A DNA stretch of 64,000 nucleotides from CBDCVA01 sp965222935 [NCBI: Candidatus Latescibacterota bacterium]. Lineage in GTDB: Bacteria > Latescibacterota > CBDCVA01. The notes beneath the pieces are model-generated. The model had not been told where the DNA came from, searched no databases, and saw only the letters and a program-made list of their open reading frames with translations. Positions 49,607 to 58,075 of this stretch are shown here, one piece after another. Positions within the stretch are counted from its first letter, which is position 1; each line of letters opens with the position of its first letter. Where the stretch lies: contig CBDCVA010000001.1 of assembly GCA_965222935.1 (NCBI GenBank), positions 62,001-126,000 of the forward strand, in the 5' to 3' direction. The translations under genes were made by a program, and so were the position numbers.

Positions 49607-50785
49607 ATGATGGCCAGGACGCACACGCCCATCGTGGAGGCGGGCCGCCACGCCCGCGAGGCGACGCCGGTCCAGATCGCGCTTCCGTCATCGGCTCTCG
49701 GGGGCGGCGGCGTCCGGCTGCGCGACCCCTCGGGGCGGACCGCGCTCTGCCAACTCGAACGGGACGCGGGCGGCGGCGGAACGCTCACCTGGCGCGTGGA
49801 CGCCCTGCCGGCCGGGGCCTCGCGCCGGTACACCGTCGAACCCGCCAGTCCCGACCGGGGTGAAGTCAGCTTCGATGGCGGCCGGGGCGTGAAGTTGACG
49901 GACGTGCCGGGGGAACGGCTGGAGGTCCGCGTCGGCGGGGACTTGATCACAAGCTACCACTACGCCCGTTCGCACGTGCGTCCTTTCCTCTATCCGCTCA
50001 TGGGACCGACGGGCGCCCCGATGACGCGCCACTGGCCTATGGTGGAGGGCGTCGAGGGGGAGACGACGGACCACCCGCACCACCGCTCGGTCTGGACGGC
50101 GTACGGCGACGTCAACGGCGCGGACGACTGGTTGGAGACGCCGGGCTGCGCCGTGATTCACCACGAGCGGTTCGCACGGACGTGGGAAGGGTCGCTTCGC
50201 GGGGGATGGGCGGCGGAACTGGCGTGGCAGGAGGCATCGGGTCGGACGCTCTGCACGGAGACGCGAACGGTCGAGGTCTGGGCATTGCCGGGGCGCGAAT
50301 TCCTGCTGGACGTGAGCGCGGCGCTCCACGCGAGCGAGGGCGCGGTGGTCCTGGGCGACACGAAGGAGGGCGGTTTCATCTCCGTGCGCGTCGCAAGCTC
50401 GATGGACGCTGTGGGCGAGGGCCGGATCGAGACGAGCGAGGGCGCCGTGGGCGAAGCGGAGGCCTGGGGGAAACCCGCACACTGGTGCGACTACACGGGG
50501 CCGGTCGGCGGCGGCCTGGCGGGCATCGCGATCTTCGACCATCCCTCCAATCTGCGCCACCCGACGCGCTGGATGGTGCGGGACTATGGCCTGGTGACCG
50601 CCAATCCCTTCGCCCTGCGCACCTACTTGGGCGACGCTTGCGCCGACGGCTCCCACACGATCCCGGCGGGGGAGACGCTGACCTTCGGCTACCGCCTTCT
50701 GGTGCACCTCGGCGACGCGGCACGCGGCCGCGTGGGCGCCCGCTACCACGACTGGGTCCATCCGCCCGCGGTGCGTCTGGGCTGA
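49607..50785 (+). CDS. DUF6807/PmoA-related family protein
   Basis: A 392-residue protein of the family formerly called PmoA (methane-oxidation-assembly-like, DUF6807), common in Latescibacteria, Planctomycetes and Verrucomicrobia beside Gfo/Idh genes. Seen: YHYARSHVRPFLYPLMGP, GETTDHPHHRSVWTAYGDV (His-rich metal-like site), and HPSNLRHPTRWMVRDYGL. It is predicted to be a carbohydrate-binding or -modifying protein. No signal peptide. ATG 49607 is used because the open frame further upstream lies within the previous gene's 3' region. Confidence 0.8.
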   Translation: MMARTHTPIVEAGRHAREATPVQIALPSSALGGGGVRLRDPSGRTALCQLERDAGGGGTLTWRVDALPAGASRRYTVEPASPDRGEVSFDGGRGVKLTDVPGERLEVRVGGDLITSYHYARSHVRPFLYPLMGPTGAPMTRHWPMVEGVEGETTDHPHHRSVWTAYGDVNGADDWLETPGCAVIHHERFARTWEGSLRGGWAAELAWQEASGRTLCTETRTVEVWALPGREFLLDVSAALHASEGAVVLGDTKEGGFISVRVASSMDAVGEGRIETSEGAVGEAEAWGKPAHWCDYTGPVGGGLAGIAIFDHPSNLRHPTRWMVRDYGLVTANPFALRTYLGDACADGSHTIPAGETLTFGYRLLVHLGDAARGRVGARYHDWVHPPAVRLG

Positions 50786-50786
50786 G

Positions 50787-50825
50787 GAACCCCCCCGGCC
50801 CCTCCCCGCAGGCAGGGAGGGGAAA
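50787..50825 (-). repeat. Dispersed palindromic repeat, short form, inverted
   Basis: CCCCTCCCCGCAGGCAGGG form in opposite orientation to the copies left of 44.5 kb; directly after the DUF6807 gene. Confidence 0.8.
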
Positions 50826-50848
50826 GGAAGAGACGCTCGCGTGTGGGC

Positions 50849-51220
50849 TCAGTGCGAAAGATAAACGTCAAGCGCTACGAGCCCGCTTGATCGAACGATG
50901 CGAGCCTGCATCTGGCGGAACGGGTGTGACGGCGCTCTCGATCCGACTTGCTCCTTGAAGAGATCGGAGTGGGAACCGGTACGGACCAAGTGCCATTCGT
51001 CTCCTTCGATGCGGTAAATCAAGAGCCAGTCCGGCTCGATGTGAGCCTCCCGATAGACCTTCCAAATCCCCCGTAGTGGATGATCGAGATAACGTGCGGA
51101 TAACGGCTCCTGCTGGATCAAAGCCGCCAGCAACACCCGCAGTTTGGTCAGGTCTTTGCCTCGCTTCTCGGTTCTTCTTACGTCGCGCTTGAACTGCGCG
51201 GATCGAACCGAGATCAGCAT
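50849..51220 (-). CDS. RelE/YafQ-family toxin
   Basis: A YafQ-type ribosome-dependent mRNA interferase. Core of about 90 residues: SAQFKRDVRRTEKRGKDL, DHPLRGIWKVYREAHIEPDW, LLIYRIEGDEWHLVRTGSHS and DLFK; the His of SHSDLF is the catalytic residue in YafQ. The protein has about 33 further residues (to 123), which is longer than usual and may be a read-on extension. It is one base downstream of its antitoxin gene. Confidence 0.88.
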   Translation of the reverse strand: MLISVRSAQFKRDVRRTEKRGKDLTKLRVLLAALIQQEPLSARYLDHPLRGIWKVYREAHIEPDWLLIYRIEGDEWHLVRTGSHSDLFKEQVGSRAPSHPFRQMQARIVRSSGLVALDVYLSH

Positions 51221-51221
51221 A

Positions 51222-51479
51222 TCAAACGCCGAGATCCTGGAACAGTTCTTCGGCGCTGCCGAAGCGCCTGCCCTTGCCCTCCTCCAATTCCTTCATGGCT
51301 TTGATGGTGGCGGCATTCGGCACCTGGACGGCGAAAGGCAACCGCTTCTCATCCGCCACTCGCAGCAACAGCAGGCGAATCGCATCGGACACTGACAAGC
51401 CCATGGCCTGAAGCGCTTCCGTAGCTCGTGCTTTGGTCTCGCTATCAATCCGAGCGCGTACGACGGTATCGGCACTCAC
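51222..51479 (-). CDS. RelB/DinJ-family antitoxin
   Basis: An 85-residue ribbon-helix-helix antitoxin: VVRARIDSETKARATEALQA, MGLSVSDAIRLLLLRVAD, and a C-terminal toxin-neutralising segment (IKAMKELEEGKGRRF). GTG start (51479) with AGGAGG ten bases upstream. Autoregulation via the palindrome at 51498 is likely. Confidence 0.88.
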   Translation of the reverse strand: MSADTVVRARIDSETKARATEALQAMGLSVSDAIRLLLLRVADEKRLPFAVQVPNAATIKAMKELEEGKGRRFGSAEELFQDLGV

Positions 51480-51497
51480 CTGGATGCCCTCCTAACA

Positions 51498-51518
51498 TGT
51501 AGCTTCAATGTAGCTACA
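51498..51518. promoter_or_regulatory. Palindromic operator of the toxin-antitoxin pair
   Basis: Inverted repeat TGTAGCT (51498-51504) / AGCTACA (51512-51518), seven-base spacer. RHH antitoxins bind such sites. It lies 19 bases before the antitoxin start. Confidence 0.65.
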
Positions 51519-51645
51519 ATGGCCAGATATGTCAAGGATCCTTCCGGCACGAGCGAGTGTTCGTCCCATCCGGTGCGACGGCGACAGGCCCGGACGGAGA
51601 AACCCTTTGCCATGAGGGTGGGTTCATGGTATCCTCCTCGAACTG

Positions 51646-51688
51646 GAAACCCCACCCCCGGCCCCTCCCCGCAAGCAGGGAGGGGGGA
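51646..51688 (-). repeat. Dispersed palindromic repeat, short form, inverted
   Basis: GGAAACCCCACCCCCGGCC, CCTCCCCGCAAGCAGGG, AGGG, then GAAAGAAGGGCCCGCACG (the same flank as at 28274). It lies in the 386-base gap 51480-51865, which otherwise holds only the operator. Confidence 0.85.
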
Positions 51689-51865
51689 TGAAAGAAGGGC
51701 CCGCACGCGGGCTCGGCCTCGACACGTAGAATCAGAATGGACGGCTGATCGTACATCGTATGAGCCGAGCTCCGGAATCGCAAACGGGCCGTGGGGTCGA
51801 ACGAGGCGTTTGCCGGATGTGGCTGAACGATGGATGGGCGACCCTTCCTTAAAGGAGATCGTATC

Positions 51866-54568
51866 ATGATAAAGACAAATTCCTTGAATAAGGGCTTTGC
51901 GGTCATGAGGAGGCTAGCTCTCGTTTTTGTTGCGGTGTCCATCTACGGACCTTCCCTCCAGGCTCAAGATCAACGGCTCGAACTTCCAACCTATCGCCTG
52001 ACCGTCGATCCCGCCGACCTGAGCGCCCTTTACCAGTCGCCCCGCAGCGACGTCCGCTATCCCGCCCAATTTTCCTTCGAGGGAGAGGTGCTCGAGTGCG
52101 AGGTGCGATTCCGGGGCGGGACGGCTCGCAGGTACCGAAAGAAAAGCTGGAAAGCCTGGTTCGAGGATGCATCCAATCCGGTCGGCGTCAGGGAGCTCAA
52201 TCTCAACGCGGAATACTCGGACCTTTCGTTGATGCGCAACGCGCTGGCCATGAGGCTGTTTCAGTTCATCGGCCATCCAGCGGCGAATACCGAGCACATC
52301 AGCCTGATGGTCAACGATGACTACATGGGCGTCTTCGTCAGGGTGGAGGAGCCCGATCGGGATTTTCTTCGGCGGTACGACTACGCGCCCGGGAATCTCT
52401 ACAAATCCGAGGACCACGGCGGCAGTACGGCGCCCTTGCTGGATTACGACACCTACCCTGCTTCCTGGAACAAGAAGGTAGGAGGTGAATCCGACTATGC
52501 CGATGGGCAGCGGCTATTCAATCAGCTTCTCTATCTGACGTATGAGGATTTTGAGGGGCGGGTTCCCCTCATGGTGGATGTGGAGAATGTGCTTCAATAC
52601 TTCGCGGTCGCCTATGCGATCTCCAGTCTGGACGCCGTGACGAAGAATACGCTGCTCTATTTCGACCCGAGCGGGCGCTTGCATCAAATCTTCCCCTGGG
52701 ATCACGACGCTTCCTTCGGCAATTACTGGGACGGAAAATACCGGCCCGACTTTGAAACGGTCTCCGAATACTTCACTCTGAGACACCATCTTCTGTTTCA
52801 GAGGTTGATGGAATACGACTCCTGGCGCGAGTCGTTCTGGAGCAAGGTCCGCTTCGTCGTCGAGCACGGATTCGCCGCCGTGGAGGCCGAGATCGATTCA
52901 GTGTACGAGTTGATCAGGTCGGACGTTTACCTGGACGGAGCCAAGCTTGGCACCAACGCCGAATTCGACGATGAGATCTCGCGTCTGAAAGGCTTCCTGG
53001 CGACGAGGGGATCGTTCCTGGCGGATTTTTCCTTTTTCGAAAAGAATCTTCTATCGGACTTGTACTGCTCCGATCCATTTCCCTCGCCCGATGCCGATGA
53101 TCGAGGCGTGGTGTTTCGAGCCACTTCGCGCAGCCCCCAGGCCGTCATGGTCGAATACATCACGGATTTGTCTTCCTACAAGACATGGGGAGAAGGGATC
53201 ACGGTCAAGGAACTCGCCCTGTTCGACGATGGTCGGCACGATGATCTAGAGGCGGGGGACCTCGTCTACGGCAATCGTCTCGTGCTGCCCAAACACTACA
53301 TCGGCCTCGTGCCCTATTCCTTCAGGGCCGGAGACTACAACTATCCCTCCAACGGGCTATTCTACATCAATTATAGGGCCACGAAGACATTCGCCTTGAA
53401 TGTGAATTCCGCCGGTATCGAGGGGTACCGATACCTCGGGATCGGAGACGTTTATCGGATACGCAATGAATTTTTCATCGAAATCATCAATGCCGGTGAG
53501 TTGAATCTGGACCTTTCCTACTGCAGCTTTGAAACCGGGGAATATTTCAACCGCTTCATGTTCCCTCCCGAGACGAACATCGAGGCGGGCGCCAGCCTGA
53601 TCCTTTCCTCGAACAGAGATGCCGCCAGGGCCCTGTTTCCGGACTCGCCCGTATTCGGCAACCTTTTTTTCGATGTCTCGCCGGGCGACACGATGAAGCT
53701 GCTGACGCCCACACTGACGGTGATGACGGCTCGCGTCAACGAGACCTACAGCGCTGTCGATCTGCCCATACCCTCCATTGTGATCAACGAAATCAACTAT
53801 CATTCGGCGGATGATCTGGATACGGGAGATTGGGTCGAGTTGTACAATCCCAACGATGCTCCCGTCGATCTTTCCGGCTGGTCCTTCAAGGACGGAGATG
53901 ACGACCATTCCTTTGTGCTGCCCGATGGGACGCTGATCGAGCCGCGCGGATTTCTGGTGTTGTGCCGGGATGGTGCGGCCCTGGAATCCCTCCTGGGGGT
54001 CTCTTGTATCGGAGATTTCGATTTCGGATTGAGGAACAGTGGAGAGCTGGTTCGCCTCTTCGACAGCGATGGATTGCTGGTCGATTCCCTCACCTACGGA
54101 GACGACAGTCCGTGGCCGGTGGAGGCGGACGGCGACGGTCCTACGCTGGAATTGCTCCACCCTAGCCTGGACAATGCGGACCCCATGCACTGGCGGGCTT
54201 CCATCCCAATGGGCGGCACTCCGGGTCGGGTCAACAGCGTGTTGACTCCGCCTACTTCCGTCGCGAGCGAAACCGGCGGGGGCGAACCGCAGTCCTTCAA
54301 CCTCTTTCAGAACCACCCCAATCCCTTCAACAGCGAGACCCAAATCACTTTTCACCTGCCGCGAACGGAGCGTCTTTCGCTGGAAGTCTTCAGCTTGACG
54401 GGCCAACCGGTGGCCACCCTGATGGAGGGTGTTTATCGAGCGGGCAGATACCGGATAGCCTGGGATGGTCGAGATGATCGGGGAAACCCCGCTGGTTCCG
54501 GGATCTTCTTCTATCGGTTGACGACGGAGACCTTGCAGTCCACGCGAACGATGGTCCTCATCAAATGA
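51866..54568 (+). CDS. CotH-kinase and lamin-tail-domain secreted protein with FlgD/T9SS sorting domain
   Basis: A 900-residue exported protein. Signal peptide (residues 14-33). CotH-like kinase domain (about 45-390) with FRGGTARRYRKKSW, LNLNAEYSDLSLMRNALA and the active-site IFPWDHDASFG. Such kinases phosphorylate secreted proteins and coat components. A lamin-tail domain (about 637-760) has SIVINEINYHSADDLDTGDW and GWSFKDGDDDHSFVLPDG. The last 90 residues are the sorting module (FNLFQNHPNPFNSETQITF to MVLIK). AAAGGAG lies nine bases before ATG 51866. First gene of a three-gene run. Confidence 0.87.
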   Translation: MIKTNSLNKGFAVMRRLALVFVAVSIYGPSLQAQDQRLELPTYRLTVDPADLSALYQSPRSDVRYPAQFSFEGEVLECEVRFRGGTARRYRKKSWKAWFEDASNPVGVRELNLNAEYSDLSLMRNALAMRLFQFIGHPAANTEHISLMVNDDYMGVFVRVEEPDRDFLRRYDYAPGNLYKSEDHGGSTAPLLDYDTYPASWNKKVGGESDYADGQRLFNQLLYLTYEDFEGRVPLMVDVENVLQYFAVAYAISSLDAVTKNTLLYFDPSGRLHQIFPWDHDASFGNYWDGKYRPDFETVSEYFTLRHHLLFQRLMEYDSWRESFWSKVRFVVEHGFAAVEAEIDSVYELIRSDVYLDGAKLGTNAEFDDEISRLKGFLATRGSFLADFSFFEKNLLSDLYCSDPFPSPDADDRGVVFRATSRSPQAVMVEYITDLSSYKTWGEGITVKELALFDDGRHDDLEAGDLVYGNRLVLPKHYIGLVPYSFRAGDYNYPSNGLFYINYRATKTFALNVNSAGIEGYRYLGIGDVYRIRNEFFIEIINAGELNLDLSYCSFETGEYFNRFMFPPETNIEAGASLILSSNRDAARALFPDSPVFGNLFFDVSPGDTMKLLTPTLTVMTARVNETYSAVDLPIPSIVINEINYHSADDLDTGDWVELYNPNDAPVDLSGWSFKDGDDDHSFVLPDGTLIEPRGFLVLCRDGAALESLLGVSCIGDFDFGLRNSGELVRLFDSDGLLVDSLTYGDDSPWPVEADGDGPTLELLHPSLDNADPMHWRASIPMGGTPGRVNSVLTPPTSVASETGGGEPQSFNLFQNHPNPFNSETQITFHLPRTERLSLEVFSLTGQPVATLMEGVYRAGRYRIAWDGRDDRGNPAGSGIFFYRLTTETLQSTRTMVLIK
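54286..54568 (+). repeat. Duplicated sorting-module DNA, copy 1
   Basis: About 280 bases encoding the NHPNPFN sorting module, nearly identical to 55726-56011. See finding. Confidence 0.85.
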
Positions 54569-54580
54569 GGAGGTCGTGCC

Positions 54581-56011
54581 ATGACGGGCATAGGATATAG
54601 CTCACACCGCACTCGGTTCCGCTGGCTGGCGGGCTGCTGGGCGGCTTTGCTCTTGCTCTCGCCCGCCGGGCTGATGGGGCAGGAGACCATACAGGTAACG
54701 GTCTACACCCCCTACGGCGTTGAGCTGCGGTCTATCAATGCGCCGACGGTGGTGGATGTGGGCCTGCCCACTCCGGTGGCTGTGCCATCGGCCGTAACCG
54801 GGACCGGGCAAGGAAGGCGTTTGACCCATGTGGAAGTGGTTGTGAGCGAGGGCGTCGGTGGCACCCCGGCTCAGGGGATAGCTTATGATGACGCGGGTGC
54901 GGTTGTTATAGATCTCGATGGCAATTTATGGGTGTCCACTTCGAATGGGCTGAGCCGCTTCGACGGTGAGAGGTGGACTACTTTTGACAGGTACTCGGTA
55001 TGGGATATAGAGGTGGACCAGCAGGGTCACTTGTGGGTAATCGGCGGTAGTGGCATCGCCCGTTTCGATGGCCAGAACTGGCACCGATACAACAACTTTC
55101 TAAGAACTGCATTTGGGACAAGTCTCGCTGTGGCGCCGAGTGGGGATGTGTGGTTTGCAGACAGATACCTGATCTATCGTTTCGACGGTCAGGACTGGTG
55201 GGCGTACGGCCATGAAGATGGCATTCCAGAGGGGGAAGTTTGGTCGATAGCGGTGGACAAGTCGGGCACGGTCTGGGCTATTTTATACTCAATACCTTAT
55301 GGGTACTTGATTATTTCATTCGACGGCCGTCGGTGGGTTTCTTACGAGGTCCCAGTTCCGGGTGGTGCTGTTGTTGGTATACTCGCAGACAGTAAGAACC
55401 GGGTGTGGGTAGGTGAGGGTCGTAGGCTATACGTTCGGCAGAACGGAACCTGGAGCGAGTACGATAGGGAGGGTCTTAGAGGTGCCTATCGTATGTATGA
55501 AGACAGTTATGGTAGACTTTGGATCTCCGCTGGCAGCGCTTTCGGCGTGCTGGATGGCACATCCTGGGTCTCGTTCCCTTACGATGAGTTTCGAGCAGAT
55601 TCTGTCGTCATGGACGATGAAGGCCATCTCTGGATCGAGTCAGAGCATGGCGGCGTGATGAAGTGGGACAGTTCGGACTTACCTCCGCCTTCGCCTACTT
55701 CCGTCGTGAGCGAAAGCGGCGGGGGCGAACCGCAGTCATTCAACCTCTTTCAGAACCATCCCAATCCTTTCAACAGCGAGACCCAAATCGTCTTTCACCT
55801 GCCGCGAACGGAGCATCTTTCGCTGGAAGTCTTCAGCTTGACCGGGCAATCGGTGGCCACCCTGATGGAGGGCGTATACCCAGCGGGCAGGTATCAGATC
55901 CCCTGGGATGGTCGGGACGAGCGGGGACACTCCGCTGGTTCCGGGATATTTTTCTATCGGCTGACGACGGAGACCTTGCAGTCAACGCGAACGATGGTCC
56001 TCGTCAAATGA
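54581..56011 (+). CDS. Beta-propeller sensor-like secreted protein with sorting module
   Basis: A 476-residue exported protein. Signal peptide to about residue 32 (PAGLMGQ). Residues 95-365 form two-component-regulator-type propeller repeats (LWVSTSNGLSRFDGERWTTF, LWVIGGSGIARFDGQNWHRY, VWFADRYLIYRFDGQDWW, LWISAGSAFGVLDGTSWV). The C-terminus (385-476) is the same NHPNPFN sorting module as the CotH protein. ATG with GAGGAGGTCGTGCC upstream, a leader sequence shared with the next gene. Start 13 bases after the CotH stop; co-transcribed. Confidence 0.85.
   Translation: MTGIGYSSHRTRFRWLAGCWAALLLLSPAGLMGQETIQVTVYTPYGVELRSINAPTVVDVGLPTPVAVPSAVTGTGQGRRLTHVEVVVSEGVGGTPAQGIAYDDAGAVVIDLDGNLWVSTSNGLSRFDGERWTTFDRYSVWDIEVDQQGHLWVIGGSGIARFDGQNWHRYNNFLRTAFGTSLAVAPSGDVWFADRYLIYRFDGQDWWAYGHEDGIPEGEVWSIAVDKSGTVWAILYSIPYGYLIISFDGRRWVSYEVPVPGGAVVGILADSKNRVWVGEGRRLYVRQNGTWSEYDREGLRGAYRMYEDSYGRLWISAGSAFGVLDGTSWVSFPYDEFRADSVVMDDEGHLWIESEHGGVMKWDSSDLPPPSPTSVVSESGGGEPQSFNLFQNHPNPFNSETQIVFHLPRTEHLSLEVFSLTGQSVATLMEGVYPAGRYQIPWDGRDERGHSAGSGIFFYRLTTETLQSTRTMVLVK
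55726..56011 (+). repeat. Duplicated sorting-module DNA, copy 2
   Basis: Near-identical to 54286-54568, indicating recent domain duplication or gene conversion between neighbouring genes. Confidence 0.85.
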
Positions 56012-56061
56012 GGAGATCAAGGGTATATTGGTTGCGTCCCGCCCTTAAAGGAGGTCGTGTC

Positions 56062-56769
56062 ATGACGGGCTGCTGGAGAGATTCAAGAACCTGTTTCATG
56101 CTTTCCGTGCTGGTCTATTTGGCGCTGCCGATACCCTGCGATGCTTACCTTATCTGTGTGCCGCCACAGGTCGGAGATTCATGGACCTATCGGAGAGAGA
56201 TAGTTGACAAACTCAGCGAGCGGACCGAGACCGATACAGTCGTTGTACGCTTTGTCGGCACAGAACAGGTAGGAGATCAGGAATACTACCGTTTGGGAAA
56301 TGGACAACTGTATCGAGCATCGGATGATGGAGTGATCTGGCGGTACTATGGTGGAGGGGAAGTGATCTATTCCGACCTATGGCGTGTGGGAGCAGATCAA
56401 GAGGGCACAATATGGTATGAAGGTGTGCTCTTGGGACAACCTACCGAGTACTCCGACTATGAATCGGAGGATGGTCAAATAAAGCTTGTTCGAGGGGGCC
56501 CCTTCGAGATGGTTGTCGGCGACTCTTTATATTTCGGAGTCTTTGCCTTTGAGCTTGAGGAACCGTGTTGTTCGGAATATTACGTTACTCTCTATGTTCA
56601 TCCTGAGATTGGAGCAGTTAAAAAGACAACGTATACTATGGAATTTAGTAGTGTTTGGGAGCTGATAAGTTTCAGTCGCCAGTCAAGTGAGTCAAATGTA
56701 CCCAGTGTCGTTAGAGAGGTCACCTGGGGAACTGTGAAGAAGCGTCATATGTCCGAAGGCCTCCGCTGA
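56062..56769 (+). CDS. Secreted hypothetical protein without sorting module
   Basis: A 235-residue exported protein with a signal peptide (residues 14-29, PIPCDA), then a beta-rich, Tyr/Trp/Asp-rich single domain (VGDSWTYRREIVDKL, VGDQEYYRLGNGQLYRAS, VYFGVFAFELEEPCCSEYY). No family recognised. AAAGGAGGTCGTGTC upstream, same leader as the propeller gene. It lacks the NHPNPFN module. Its A/T content is higher than that of the flanking core genes. The 273 bases to rpsU hold no supported gene. Confidence 0.65.
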   Translation: MTGCWRDSRTCFMLSVLVYLALPIPCDAYLICVPPQVGDSWTYRREIVDKLSERTETDTVVVRFVGTEQVGDQEYYRLGNGQLYRASDDGVIWRYYGGGEVIYSDLWRVGADQEGTIWYEGVLLGQPTEYSDYESEDGQIKLVRGGPFEMVVGDSLYFGVFAFELEEPCCSEYYVTLYVHPEIGAVKKTTYTMEFSSVWELISFSRQSSESNVPSVVREVTWGTVKKRHMSEGLR

Positions 56770-57042
56770 ACTTCAGCCAGGCGCAAGCAGCGGATTCGGA
56801 CGATGCCGGCGGGAGCGGTGAATGTCCTCGATCACCGTTCAGAACCCTTGTGGCAGCTGTCGGGGCGGGGTGAAGGCGGCGCTCTTGCAGTCCGTGATAC
56901 GCCGCGGTTGCGCGAAGGGGCGCCGCATTCTATATTGACGCTGGGAGGGCGGTGCGTTCTCGCTTGTGGCCGCCTCCGTCCTGCTTTTCTTCTGCGTCGG
57001 GCAAGCCGTCAGCGCGCCGTATCGGGAGGGAGACCGCACCTT

Positions 57043-57243
57043 ATGCCGGGAATCATCGTCAGGGACAGGGAACCGCTGGAAAGGGCTCTCAAGCGCTTCA
57101 AGAAGACGTGCGAGAAGGCCGGCGTCATGTCGGACATCAAGAAGCACCAGCACTTCGAGAAGCCGAGCGAACGCCGCAAGCGGAAGCTGAATGCCGCGCG
57201 CCGCAAGATGCTCAAGGCACTTTTGAAGGATAAACGGGCGTAA
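57043..57243 (+). CDS. rpsU: 30S ribosomal protein S21
   Basis: A 66-residue S21: IIVRDREPLERALKRFKKTC, KKHQHFEKPSERRKRK and a basic C-terminus (MLKALLKDKRA). ATG 57043 with GGGAGGGAG upstream. It marks the switch from accessory to core genes. Non-essential in some bacteria and often near dnaG, as here. Confidence 0.93.
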   Translation: MPGIIVRDREPLERALKRFKKTCEKAGVMSDIKKHQHFEKPSERRKRKLNAARRKMLKALLKDKRA

Positions 57244-57412
57244 TCCCGCAAGGCGCGAACGTCCTATGCCTACCCCGGGGATCATTCGCTTGCCGTCACG
57301 ACTGCGTCGCGGCCTCGCGTAGCGCGGTCGTAAAACCTTCCGGATGCTCCTACCCCCTCAGCGATGAAACGAGCGGCGCCGCAACCGCCTTAGCGCTGGA
57401 GGGGCGATAGCC

Positions 57413-58075
57413 GTGCTCGTTGAGATCGTCGCCATCGTCCTCCTCTCCGCCTGCACCTACAGCGGCTGGCGCACGGGTTTGTTCCGGTCCCTCATGGCGG
57501 TCGTGGGCCTTGCGGCGGGCACTGCGGTCGGCACCGCCTTCGGTCTGAGCTTCGGGGGCTGGCTGCACCGCACTCAGGGCATGGCCGAATGGCTCAGCGT
57601 GCTCGTGGGCTTTGGCTTGCTCTTCATCGCCACGCTGGCCGCTTTCATGGTTGTCGGTTCTCTCGGGCGCGGGCTGCTCAGGGCCATGCTTCTCAGGTGG
57701 GTGGATTCGGCGGCCGGCGCGACGGTCGGTCTCATCACGGGGCTTCTGGCGACGGCCCTGGTCGTCACTTTTTCCGCGTCGGTGCCGTCCTTGCAGGGGA
57801 AGATGGAGCCCTCGACGGCTTTGGGCCGGGCGGTGGTCAATCTGGTCCCCGGTCTCTTTCCCGACGCGCCGGGGTACTTTTACAGGCTGTGGGAGAGCAC
57901 GATCTCGGGGACACCGGGGGATTGGGTCCCCCCGTTCGAGAACCCTTTCAAGGGTGAGGGCACGGTCGGCGCGGTTGGCGAGAGCCTTCGCGAAAAGCTG
58001 GATGCCGCCGGCGAGGTGATGAAGGCGGCGCAGGAGGCAAAGAAGGGGCTCTACGAAGAGCTTCAGCGAGAGTGA
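57413..58075 (+). CDS. CvpA family membrane protein
   Basis: A 220-residue protein with four predicted membrane helices in the CvpA pattern (ACTYSGWRTGLFRSLMAVVG, LFIATLAAFMVVGSLGRGLL, GLITGLLATALVVTF) and a cytosolic amphipathic tail (KLDAAGEVMKAAQEAKKGLY). CvpA is linked to colicin V production and envelope stress. GTG start; the end overlaps mutS2 by four bases, a common arrangement. Confidence 0.8.
   Translation: MLVEIVAIVLLSACTYSGWRTGLFRSLMAVVGLAAGTAVGTAFGLSFGGWLHRTQGMAEWLSVLVGFGLLFIATLAAFMVVGSLGRGLLRAMLLRWVDSAAGATVGLITGLLATALVVTFSASVPSLQGKMEPSTALGRAVVNLVPGLFPDAPGYFYRLWESTISGTPGDWVPPFENPFKGEGTVGAVGESLREKLDAAGEVMKAAQEAKKGLYEELQRE

Noticed and set aside
51519-51869. Forward frame across the gap before the CotH gene
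   Set aside because: It runs through a dispersed repeat and gives Arg/Pro-rich nonsense typical of repeat translation.
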